Both the position numbers and the translations under genes were made by a program. A stretch of DNA of 22,107 bases from Lentisphaeria bacterium UBA1791 (GTDB lineage: Bacteria > Verrucomicrobiota > Lentisphaeria > Victivallales > Victivallaceae), in NCBI GenBank assembly GCA_002314455.1, contig DCFZ01000002.1:1-22107 (forward strand). The letters are read 5' to 3'. The notes below the pieces were generated by a model. That model had not been told where the DNA came from. It did no database searches and saw only the letters and a program-made list of their open reading frames with translations. This document shows positions 14,842 to 21,940 of the stretch, in pieces (the first letter of the stretch is position 1; each line of letters starts with the position of its first letter).

Positions 14842-16950
14842 ATGGAAATTTTCAAAACGTTTCAGCATGAAAACCTTTTGCTCGTCTACTATCGGGAAAA
14901 GGACGTTTTTGATTTCACCATCATCCCCGCGGCGATGGAAAATGCGCTCGTCGAACGCCGCAGTTGCATCAAAGATACGCTGGCGGCGCGCGCGATCTGC
15001 AAGGCGCTTGATTTCGTCTTTCCGACGATGGAAATGGAAAGCATGGTGCAATTTCACTTGTGCGGCGTGCCGCGCGGCAACGACACCGGCAGCACGATGC
15101 GCAATTCGCCGTGCACCAAGGAGTTGAAATTCCTTGAGCAGAAAGCGGAAAACGATTTGATCGTCACGCGTTTCGAGTACGGCAAGGGATTGTTTTTCGA
15201 CCACATCGTGCAAAAAGTGCGTTCCGGCGTCAGGATCCACACCGAGGTGCGCAATCTTTCGGGCAAAGCGGTGAAATTCGATTATCTTGCAAGTTTCTCG
15301 CTCGGGATGCTCTCGCCGTTTCAAAAGGAAGACGGCGCCGACAGTTACACCATTCACCGCGTGCAGTCCAACTGGGCGGCGGAGGGGCGGCACGAATTTT
15401 TGAGCGCCGAACAGGCGGGATTGGAAATGTCGTGGCAGGCGGCGAATACGCGCAGTCTCCGCTTCGGTCAAAACAGCACCAAGCCGGTGCGAAAATATTT
15501 CCCCTTTGTCGGTTTTGAGGATAAGGTCAACCGCGTTCTGTGGGGCGCGCAGTTGGAAGCGCTCGGCGCGTGGGAACTCGAAGTTTCGCGTTTCTGCGAT
15601 GCGTGCAACCTTTCCGGCGGTCAGGTCAGCCGCGAGACCAGCGGCTGGTGCGCGACGCTCGCCGACGGCGAAACGCTGTCGACGCAATACGCCAATGTGA
15701 GTTGTGTGCAAGGCGACATCCTCGATCTTTTCAACGCGATGCTCCGCATGCAGTATGCCGGGCAGATCCGCGCGGCGGCGGAGCGGGAGCTCCCCGTGCT
15801 TTTCAACGAATTCTGCACGACGTGGGGCGATCCGCGCGAGGAAAAGCTTTTGTCGCAGATTGCCGCCGTCAGGGAACTGGGGTTGAAATATTTCGTCCTC
15901 GACGACGGCTGGTTTCAGCGCAATGAGAATTTCTGGCAGGGCGACTGGATCATCGACGAGAGCAAGTACAACGGCTCCTTTGACGCGTTTCTCGACAAGA
16001 TCCGGCAGGCGGGGATGATCCCCGGCGTCTGGTTTGAGATGGAAACGGTGATGTCAAAGTCGCGCGTCGCCAAGGAGCACCCCGAGTATTTGCTGACGCT
16101 CGACGGCGTTGCCATCTGCAACGACGGCAGACATTTTCTCGATCTGCGGCGCGAGGATGCGCGCGACTTTTTGCGCGAGCGCGTGATCAATTTTGTGAAA
16201 CAGCACAAAATCGGCTACGTCAAGATTGATTACAATTCGTGCATTTCCTGCGGTTGCGACGGCGTTGATACGCCGCATGAAAATCAGCGGCGCTATACGG
16301 AAAGCGTCTTTTCCTTTTACGAAGAGATCCGCGCGGCGCTGCCGGAATTGGTCATCGAAATCTGCGCTTCCGGCGGCTACCGGCTGACGCCGGGGTGGAT
16401 CAAGTTCGCCGATATGTTGAGCTTTTCAGATGCGCACGAATGTCCGCAACTGCCGATGATTGCGCTGGACGTGCAGATGCTCGTGCCGATGAAAAAGAGC
16501 CAGATCTGGGCGGTGTTGCGTGAAAACGACGGTTCCAGGCGGTTGCATTACAGCATTGCCGCCGGGATGATGGGGCGGCTCTGCCTTTCGGGCGAACCGG
16601 ATAAATTGACCGCCGACGAGATGGCGATCGTCAAGGACGGCGTGGCGTTTTACCGCGCGATCACGTTTTTGCTGGACGAGGGGGAATTCCGCCTCGGACA
16701 CGTCATCGGCGATTACCGTTCGGCGCCGACCGGGTGGCAATATCTTGTGCGCGGCACGGATTCGGCAAAATACGTCGTCTTTCACACCTTTGACAATCCG
16801 CCCGAAAAGGTGGAAATCGAGTTGCCGGCAAATCTGACGATGCGCCGCGTTTTCGCGTCGGATACGCTCACGTGGAATTACGCCGCCGGAAAGCTCGTCA
16901 TCACGGCTCCCGGGGCGTTTGAGGGGGCGGCGTTTCTGCTGACTGAATAA
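14842..16950 (+). CDS. Alpha-galactosidase, GH36 family
   Basis: Retaining glycoside hydrolase of clan GH-D that releases alpha-1,6-linked galactose from melibiose, raffinose-type sugars or galactomannan fragments. The 702-aa protein has the N-terminal beta-sandwich (about 1-310), the catalytic barrel opening with FVLDDGWF, the nucleophile Asp463 in YVKIDYN, the EICASGGYR block and the acid/base Asp530 in FSDAHE, then a beta C-terminal domain. Length is typical of bacterial GH36. There is no signal peptide or membrane segment, so it should act in the cytoplasm on imported oligosaccharides; no transporter gene is in view. GAGG lies 8 bases before the ATG. It is a single-gene unit with its own promoter, ending at a two-way terminator shared with the zinc-ribbon gene. 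Specificity within GH36 is inferred. Confidence 0.9.
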   Translation: MEIFKTFQHENLLLVYYREKDVFDFTIIPAAMENALVERRSCIKDTLAARAICKALDFVFPTMEMESMVQFHLCGVPRGNDTGSTMRNSPCTKELKFLEQKAENDLIVTRFEYGKGLFFDHIVQKVRSGVRIHTEVRNLSGKAVKFDYLASFSLGMLSPFQKEDGADSYTIHRVQSNWAAEGRHEFLSAEQAGLEMSWQAANTRSLRFGQNSTKPVRKYFPFVGFEDKVNRVLWGAQLEALGAWELEVSRFCDACNLSGGQVSRETSGWCATLADGETLSTQYANVSCVQGDILDLFNAMLRMQYAGQIRAAAERELPVLFNEFCTTWGDPREEKLLSQIAAVRELGLKYFVLDDGWFQRNENFWQGDWIIDESKYNGSFDAFLDKIRQAGMIPGVWFEMETVMSKSRVAKEHPEYLLTLDGVAICNDGRHFLDLRREDARDFLRERVINFVKQHKIGYVKIDYNSCISCGCDGVDTPHENQRRYTESVFSFYEEIRAALPELVIEICASGGYRLTPGWIKFADMLSFSDAHECPQLPMIALDVQMLVPMKKSQIWAVLRENDGSRRLHYSIAAGMMGRLCLSGEPDKLTADEMAIVKDGVAFYRAITFLLDEGEFRLGHVIGDYRSAPTGWQYLVRGTDSAKYVVFHTFDNPPEKVEIELPANLTMRRVFASDTLTWNYAAGKLVITAPGAFEGAAFLLTE

Positions 16951-16953
16951 AGG

Positions 16954-16980
16954 AAAAAGAGCAAATTATTTGCTCTTTTT
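16954..16980. terminator. Two-way terminator overlapping the zinc-ribbon gene 3' end
   Basis: A perfect 12-bp inverted repeat, AAAAAGAGCAAA (16954-16965) and TTTGCTCTTTTT (16969-16980), with the loop TTA. The loop is exactly the stop codon of the leftward gene, and the right arm encodes its last residues (KKSK). The arms give a T-run on each strand, so it can stop both converging transcripts. Confidence 0.85.
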
Positions 16981-17385
16981 GCCTTTGGACGCGGCTTTTT
17001 TCGCCGGCTTTTTCTCTACGACGGGTTCTTCGTCGAAATCGTCGTCGAAGTCGTCGTCGTTATGCTTTCGGGGGAGTTCTTCGTCGTCGAAGTTCTCCTC
17101 TTCCTCGTCAAATTCCTCGTCGCTGAATTCGTCTTCGTCGAAATCCCCGCCGAGCGCGAATTCGTCGTCGTCGTATTCACCCTCGAAATCGTCGTCTTCG
17201 TACTCATCGTCGTCGAATTCGCTGAAAACGTCCTTTTCCTGATCGTCGAGATCGTCGTAATCTTCCTCATCCATCAGCGAACTCGGCGTGCCGATGACGG
17301 CGCCGCACTCCGGACAGCACCCGTCTTCCGCCTCGATCGCACTTTCGCTGACTTCGATGTTGCAATAAGGACAAACCGTAGCCAT
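16966..17385 (-). CDS. Acidic zinc-ribbon protein with lysine-rich tail
   Basis: I do not recognise a named family. The 139-aa protein has three parts. Residues 1-30 form a CPYC...CPEC zinc ribbon (Cys5, Cys8, Cys24, Cys27). Residues about 38-115 are extremely rich in Asp and Glu with regularly spaced Phe and Tyr, and are surely disordered. Residues about 120-139 are a basic tail (EKKPAKKAASKGKKSK). The ATG at 17385 is chosen because GGGAGG stands 9 bases before it and the zinc ribbon begins there; an in-frame ATG at 17418 adds 11 residues but has no such site. The acidic stretch recalls the RNA polymerase delta subunit and other nucleic-acid mimics, but that is only an analogy. Codon runs of GAC/GAA make a locally repetitive DNA sequence. 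Confidence 0.8.
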   Translation of the reverse strand: MATVCPYCNIEVSESAIEAEDGCCPECGAVIGTPSSLMDEEDYDDLDDQEKDVFSEFDDDEYEDDDFEGEYDDDEFALGGDFDEDEFSDEEFDEEEENFDDEELPRKHNDDDFDDDFDEEPVVEKKPAKKAASKGKKSK

Positions 17386-17437
17386 AATAAAAGCCTCCCA
17401 TCTTGCCGTTCCCGGCATTCAAAAACAGTTATGTGGT

Positions 17438-17465
17438 ACTATATTGGATTTTTTTGATTTGTCAA
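17438..17465 (-). promoter_or_regulatory. Promoter of the zinc-ribbon gene
   Basis: On the - strand: a consensus TTGACA (17465-17460), a 16-bp spacer, TATAGT (17443-17438). On the + strand the same bases read GTGGTAC-TATAT, close to the motif at three other promoters but with a one-base rather than three-base gap and no -35, so I assign it to the - strand. Confidence 0.68.
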
Positions 17466-17517
17466 TCCCGAAATGCAAAAAAAATCGAATTTTTTTCAGG
17501 AAAAAGGCCGATTGCAC

Positions 17518-17545
17518 TTGAAAAACCGCCGCGACGGCATATTTT
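17518..17545 (+). promoter_or_regulatory. Possible promoter of the pseudopilin gene
   Basis: TTGAAA (17518-17523), a 16-bp spacer, TATTTT (17540-17545). The region is AT-rich and other -10-like words (TAGAAT at 17550) are present, so the exact element is uncertain. Confidence 0.45.
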
Positions 17546-17593
17546 AAAGTAGAATAAGGATTTTTTTGTCACCCTTTCAGATGGAGAAATATT

Positions 17594-18364
17594 ATGTCCC
17601 GTCAGCATCGAGCTTTTACGTTGATCGAACTTCTCATTGTCATCGCGATTATCGGCATTCTTGCCGCGTTGCTTTTTCCGATGGTCAACCGTGCGCGCGC
17701 CGCTTCCAAAAAAACGGATTGTCTCAACGGCAAACGCAGTCTCGCCCAGACGGTCAGCACCTATTCGGCGGACAACGACAAGCTCATTCCCGTTACGGTG
17801 AAAAACAAGCCTTACTCCTGGTATTTCCGCGGCTTTAACTGCCAGCAGAACGACGCTGCCAACGACCAGCCCACCGGGCAGGTTTATATGGGTTTTGCCG
17901 CGATGCGCTGCTCGCTCTCCGAAGTGAAAAAAGATGACAAAAATCAGGAAGAAAAAGTCTCGGGCATTTTCGATACGGGCGACGCCGGTTCCGGCTGGTG
18001 GAATGAAACCGGCGGGGAAGGCAGCCGCAAGATGAGCGAACGCTTCGGCAATTTCCGCGTTAAAAAAGGTTCCGACGTCAGTTACACTATGAAAAACCTG
18101 ATCGATACTTCGGGGATGATTTTGTTTGCGGATGTCTTTGAGGAAGTCAAAGACAAGCCCTCCAAGAGCCCGCTTTCCACTCCGACGTGGAAATTTGATT
18201 ACAAAGGGTCGTTTTCCAACGGCGCCGGCCGCATCACGTTGCTCCATCAGGGGACTACGACCGCCGGTTACGCCGACGGCCACGCCGACGCATTGGAAAA
18301 AGCCGATCTGGAAAAATTCGGGATCAAGAATTTCTACAACGATTCTTTCAAAGCTGCCAAATAA
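17594..18364 (+). CDS. Prepilin-like protein with H-X9-DG motif
   Basis: Type II secretion or type IV pilus-like pseudopilin of 256 aa. The N-terminus is a class III signal: a short basic leader (MSRQHRA), then FTLIELLIVIAIIG, with the conserved Glu at position +5 of the mature protein (Glu12). Cleavage would be between Ala7 and Phe8; Gly is usual at that place and Ala is a tolerated variant. Near the end, His218 is followed after exactly nine residues by Asp228-Gly229 in GYADGHAD, the H-X9-DG motif found with prepilin signals in Planctomycetes and Lentisphaerota. The middle is a globular pilin domain of unknown role. GGAG lies 8 bases before the ATG. It directly precedes the second alpha-galactosidase-like gene, with a terminator between them. 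Its partners in assembly are not in the window. Confidence 0.9.
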   Translation: MSRQHRAFTLIELLIVIAIIGILAALLFPMVNRARAASKKTDCLNGKRSLAQTVSTYSADNDKLIPVTVKNKPYSWYFRGFNCQQNDAANDQPTGQVYMGFAAMRCSLSEVKKDDKNQEEKVSGIFDTGDAGSGWWNETGGEGSRKMSERFGNFRVKKGSDVSYTMKNLIDTSGMILFADVFEEVKDKPSKSPLSTPTWKFDYKGSFSNGAGRITLLHQGTTTAGYADGHADALEKADLEKFGIKNFYNDSFKAAK

Positions 18365-18384
18365 GCTGTTATTGCAAATCGTCG

Positions 18385-18418
18385 ATGCCGCTGAAATTCA
18401 GCGGCATTTTCACTTTTT
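18385..18418 (+). terminator. Terminator between the pseudopilin and second hydrolase genes
   Basis: ATGCCGCTGAA (18385-18395) and TTCAGCGGCAT (18397-18407) are perfect inverted arms; the innermost bases form the loop. T-rich sequence follows (TTTTCACTTTTT). It starts 20 bases after the pseudopilin stop. No convincing separate promoter is seen before the next gene, so partial read-through may drive it. Confidence 0.75.
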
Positions 18419-18458
18419 GAAAAACGATTCACACCTACGATAAACGCAAGGAGTTTTT

Positions 18459-20690
18459 ATGAAAGTCGCGGATCTCACCAAGGATTGGGGTTTCGGGAAA
18501 CTGCAGTTCGAATTCGGCTACTGCGATCAAAAGGGCAAACTCGTTTTACCCGAAACGAGCAAGGCGACCCAGTTGGACGATGCGCTCAAGCTCGATCTCA
18601 AATACGCTTCGGGCGCCCGCGAGGTGCTTTTCTTTGAAAAGGCGGGCAATGCGGAAATTCTCTGCCGTCGCAGTTTCCTCAACGGCGAAAAAAAGATCGA
18701 AGTCAAGGAGCTGGTCGCGACGATTTCCGGCATCGACTTCAAGGGCGTACAGAAAGAGGATTATTTCTATCACGTCGAAAATCCGCGCGTCTACGAGATT
18801 CTCGCGATGCCGATCGACTACGACCGCGTCAAAAATGCGGGCAGCGTGCGCGACACCGGCTTCGACTTTCAGGCGGGCAACCGCTGGGCGGATCCCGGCG
18901 TTGTTCACGAACGCATCGGCCGCAGTCCCTATCAGCCTTTCCCCGCGATCCTCGTCAGCAATCTGAAATCCGAGCGCGGCATCGTCCACGGGACTCTTTC
19001 GCAGAAAATCTTTTATCACAACTATCTCCTGAACCACGACAAGCAAAGCAAGATCGTCTGGCAGATCTTTTCCAGCTGCAAGGCGATCTCGGCGCGCATT
19101 GTTTCCCCCGGCGAAACGCTGACGGATGCGTGGTATCTCGGCGCGACCGATCAGGCGGCGGAATTCGACCATCTTTTCGACGGCTACACCGCGGCGTTGC
19201 GCAAGGAACTTCCCCCGATGTACGGCGCGACGGCGATCAACCGCGACAACGTCGTCTGGGGCACCTGGAACGACGGCATTTTCCGCGACGTTTCCGAAAA
19301 GATGATCGTCGACGAGGCGAAATATCTCGCCGCCAATTTCCCGACCTGCCGCTGGATCCAGCTCGACGACGGTTATGCCGTTTACACCAAAAGCGCGCAT
19401 GGCATCGGTATGCCTTATGAGGGCAAAAAGGGCTTCGACTCGAAAAAGTTCCCCAACGGCTTCCGCGGACTGACCGACAAGATCCGCGAAACGGGATTGC
19501 GCCCCGCGCTCTGGATCGGCGGTTTTGTGCCGACGGATTGCAAACTTTTCAAGGATCACCCCGACTGGTTCATCGACTACAGCTACCGCGTCACCGAAAT
19601 GGAGCCGCTGGACGTCAGTCAACCGCAGGTGCGCGAATATCTCACTTCCGCGCTCGATGAAATGGTCACCAAGGGCGGCTTCGACGCCGTCAAGCACGAT
19701 TTCTGGAGTTACGCTTACGAAGACAGCAGCGCGCTTCTGAAAAACCGCGAAAAGAGCGGCTACGAGTGGCGCGAATGGTGGACGACCGAATTCCGCAAAC
19801 GCCTCGCCCCCGACGGTTATTTCCAGACCGGGTGCGACATTTGCATGGGCAACGTCTTTCTCGGCGAGAAATTTTCCAACTACCGCTACGGCATCGACAT
19901 CGGCAGCGGCAATTGGGATAACGTCAAAATCAACTTCCTCTGGGGCATCGCCTGCTTTGCCACGCATACCGGCGACCTCTTTGTCCCCAACAGCGACGCG
20001 ATCGGTCTTTTCCCCGGGTTGAACGACGTCGACGCCCAATTCTGCGTCAACTATTGCCTTGTCACCCACTCGATGGTCGAGATCGCCGGACTTTTGAGCA
20101 AAAACACCAAGCACAAACGCTTCAAGATGCTCGCCAAGGCAGTCTGCAACCCCAACAACGGTCAGGACGTCTATCTCGCGAGCTACGATTACCGCGACCA
20201 CAAAAAACAGATTCCCCATATTCTGTACTTCAAGACGCCGCACTTCTCGACCGCGGAAAATACGGCGCATCTGCCGTTGCGCACGATCGGATTTTTCAAC
20301 ACCGACGACGAAAAGATCACCGTCGATTTCGCGCCGGCGGATTTCGGTCTTTCCAACCGGAAACTCTATCAGCTCACCGACGTCTGGAGCGGCAAGAGCT
20401 TTTTCTGGCAGGGCAAGTCGACGCTCGAATTATTGCCCCACGGCAGCCGGCTTTTCGCCGTTTCCGCCGCCGGAGATCACGAGATCCTCGACGCCAATAT
20501 CCGCATCAACGTCAACGGCAAAGAACTTGCTTTCGATTATGCCGCCAAGGCGGAGATCATCACGAGTTCCCGCGTGCTTGAAGTGCGCATCAACGGCAAA
20601 AAAGTGAAATCGGCCTGTCGCGACAATGGCGATAATTATATCGTCAAGTTCGACGCCGTGCCGGGCGCGTTTGAGTTGATCTGGAAATAA
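18459..20690 (+). CDS. Alpha-galactosidase-like glycoside hydrolase (clan GH-D)
   Basis: 743-aa protein related to GH36 alpha-galactosidases but clearly diverged from the one at 14842. The barrel strands are recognisable: RWIQLDDGYAVY, LRPALWIGGFV, the likely nucleophile Asp414 in AVKHDFWSY, and a candidate acid/base Asp480 in RYGIDIGSGNWD. The N-terminal ~270 residues are a beta-rich domain with no motif I recognise, and a beta domain closes the protein (residues about 620-743). There is no signal peptide. AAGGAG is 6 bases before the ATG. It could cleave other alpha-galactosides or act as a GH36 relative of raffinose-synthase type; the substrate is not readable. It follows the pseudopilin gene and converges on argB. 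Confidence 0.82.
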   Translation: MKVADLTKDWGFGKLQFEFGYCDQKGKLVLPETSKATQLDDALKLDLKYASGAREVLFFEKAGNAEILCRRSFLNGEKKIEVKELVATISGIDFKGVQKEDYFYHVENPRVYEILAMPIDYDRVKNAGSVRDTGFDFQAGNRWADPGVVHERIGRSPYQPFPAILVSNLKSERGIVHGTLSQKIFYHNYLLNHDKQSKIVWQIFSSCKAISARIVSPGETLTDAWYLGATDQAAEFDHLFDGYTAALRKELPPMYGATAINRDNVVWGTWNDGIFRDVSEKMIVDEAKYLAANFPTCRWIQLDDGYAVYTKSAHGIGMPYEGKKGFDSKKFPNGFRGLTDKIRETGLRPALWIGGFVPTDCKLFKDHPDWFIDYSYRVTEMEPLDVSQPQVREYLTSALDEMVTKGGFDAVKHDFWSYAYEDSSALLKNREKSGYEWREWWTTEFRKRLAPDGYFQTGCDICMGNVFLGEKFSNYRYGIDIGSGNWDNVKINFLWGIACFATHTGDLFVPNSDAIGLFPGLNDVDAQFCVNYCLVTHSMVEIAGLLSKNTKHKRFKMLAKAVCNPNNGQDVYLASYDYRDHKKQIPHILYFKTPHFSTAENTAHLPLRTIGFFNTDDEKITVDFAPADFGLSNRKLYQLTDVWSGKSFFWQGKSTLELLPHGSRLFAVSAAGDHEILDANIRINVNGKELAFDYAAKAEIITSSRVLEVRINGKKVKSACRDNGDNYIVKFDAVPGAFELIWK

Positions 20691-20734
20691 TAACGGCGCG
20701 CAAGCGCGTTGCACCTCAAAACGTGCGCAATAAT

Positions 20735-20777
20735 ATCAGCGCAGGTTTCGCGGCGTCGCCGCAAGACCTGCGCTGAT
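20735..20777. terminator. Long hairpin between converging genes, contains repeat copy 3
   Basis: ATCAGCGCAGGT (20735-20746) pairs perfectly with ACCTGCGCTGAT (20766-20777). Inside lies copy 3 of the dispersed repeat (20746-20766: TTTCGCGGC, GTC, GCCGCAAGA), extending the stem to about 20 pairs with one mismatch and one wobble. The fold should be very stable. There is no true T-run on either side, so it may end both transcripts weakly or protect 3' ends instead. Confidence 0.6.
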
Positions 20778-20795
20778 TTGTGTACCGTCGGTTTG

Positions 20796-20844
20796 GTCTG
20801 ACAAATTCAACCAAGATGCCCGATGTCGCGGCGCCGCCGCAAAA
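20796..20844. repeat. Dispersed element copy 4: 9-mer, AGATGCCC, hairpin
   Basis: GTCTGACAA (20796-20804), a diverged 9-base unit (20805-20813), AGATGCCC (20814-20821), then TGTCGCGGC, GCC, GCCGCAAAA (20824-20844). The order and spacing match the 105-180 element: 9-mer array, AGAYGCCC, two bases, hairpin. The element runs up to one base before the argB stop codon at 20846. Confidence 0.78.
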
Positions 20845-20845
20845 A

Positions 20846-21739
20846 TTACATCGCCGAGTCGGTGCGGACGATCTGGGTGCCGACGCCCTGCGAGGTGAAG
20901 ATCTCAAGCAGCAGCGAATGCGTTTGTCTGCCGTCGATCAGGTGGACTTTGTTGATACCGGCGTTGAGCGCCTCGACACAGCTGGCGATTTTGGGGAGCA
21001 TGCCGCCGGAAAGGACGCCTTGACGGATCAGATCGTCGATGTCGCAGGTGCGGATGGTCGGGATGACGCTTTTTTCATCGTTGCAGTCGGAAAGAACGCC
21101 GGGTACATCGCTCATGAAAACAAGTTTCCGGGCGTGGAGCGCTTCGGCGATCTTGCAGGCGGCGCGGTCGGCGTTGATGTTGTAAACTTGACCGTCGACG
21201 CCGACGCCGAGCGGCGTGACGACGGGGATGAAGCCCTGGTTGATCGCGTCGAGAATCGGGGTGGCGTTGACGCCGACGACTTCGCCGACGAAGCCGATAT
21301 CTTCCTGCTTGCCGGTTTCGGGGTTGGTCGCCATGGTCTTGATCGCTTTCAAGACCTGTTTGCCGGAAATGCCGCAGCAGTTGCCGCCGGATTGATTGCC
21401 GAGGTCGAGCAAATTGCGGTTGACCTGATTGTGAAGCACGTCGTCGACGACTTCGATGGTCGCCGCGTCGGTGTAGCGCAAGCCGAAAACGAATTTCGTC
21501 GCGATGCCGCGCGCTTTGAGTTCCGCCGAAATCGCCTTGCCGCCGCCATGGACGATGACCGGTTTGATGCCGATTGCTTCGAGCATGACGATGTCGCACA
21601 TCGTGCGGCGGACAAGTTCAGGATCCTCCATCGCGCTGCCGCCGAATTTGACGACAAAGAGCGAATTGCGGAATTTCTGGATATAGGGCAAGGCTTCGAC
21701 CAAAACGTTGGCTTTGTCAACAAAATCGTAAATCGCCAT
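20846..21739 (-). CDS. argB: Acetylglutamate kinase
   Basis: Second step of arginine synthesis, phosphorylating N-acetyl-L-glutamate with ATP. From the ATG at 21739 it has 297 aa, the usual length. Visible are Lys31 in VVKFGGSAM, the HGGGK loop (64-68), GLRYTD with the substrate Arg88, and the C-terminal GVLSGGMLPKIASC and LIDGRQTHSLLLEIF. The N-terminal helix before Lys31 (KANVLVEALPYIQKF) resembles that of arginine-inhibited hexameric enzymes, suggesting feedback control. The region usually reading GLSGKDG is GISGKQV. The start is chosen for the GGAGGT 8 bases before it; an in-frame ATG further upstream lies before the promoter. It is transcribed alone, with no other arg gene in view. Confidence 0.95.
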   Translation of the reverse strand: MAIYDFVDKANVLVEALPYIQKFRNSLFVVKFGGSAMEDPELVRRTMCDIVMLEAIGIKPVIVHGGGKAISAELKARGIATKFVFGLRYTDAATIEVVDDVLHNQVNRNLLDLGNQSGGNCCGISGKQVLKAIKTMATNPETGKQEDIGFVGEVVGVNATPILDAINQGFIPVVTPLGVGVDGQVYNINADRAACKIAEALHARKLVFMSDVPGVLSDCNDEKSVIPTIRTCDIDDLIRQGVLSGGMLPKIASCVEALNAGINKVHLIDGRQTHSLLLEIFTSQGVGTQIVRTDSAM

Positions 21740-21781
21740 AATAATAGACCTCCGGTAAAAAATCGTTCCGTTCACGAAAAT

Positions 21782-21810
21782 AATATACAGCGGTGCGGCG
21801 CGTTGCGCAA
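21782..21810 (-). promoter_or_regulatory. argB promoter
   Basis: On the - strand: TTGCGC (21810-21805), a 17-bp spacer, TATATT (21787-21782), giving a leader of about 35 nt. I see no clear arginine-repressor box (an 18-bp AT-rich palindrome) around it. Confidence 0.62.
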
Positions 21811-21873
21811 ATGAAAATGAGAAGAAAAAGCGCATTCCGTTTCGCGATTTCGCGCGCGCGTTCGGAATCCCCA

Positions 21874-21902
21874 TTGAAAAAAGCCTCACGTTGTGGTATT
21901 TT
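21874..21902 (+). promoter_or_regulatory. lepA promoter with GTGG extension
   Basis: TTGAAA (21874-21879), a 17-bp spacer, TATTTT (21897-21902), with GTGGTA-N3-TATAT at 21893-21906. The leader would be about 30 nt. It is divergent from the argB promoter, about 65 bases away. Confidence 0.68.
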
Positions 21903-21940
21903 ATATTGCGAAAATATCAAAAACGAAGGATTTTTCCCAT

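Noticed and set aside
16970..17242. Serine-rich + strand frame opposite the zinc-ribbon gene
   Set aside because: It is the complement of the Asp/Glu codon run and has no ribosome site.
17433..17444. GTGGTAC-TATAT on the + strand as a fourth member of the shared promoter class
   Set aside because: The internal gap is one base rather than three and no -35 lies upstream; the same bases form a better promoter on the - strand.
21740..21889. Longer ArgB start giving 50 extra residues
   Set aside because: The extra stretch spans the promoter and a good GGAGGT site precedes the ATG at 21739.
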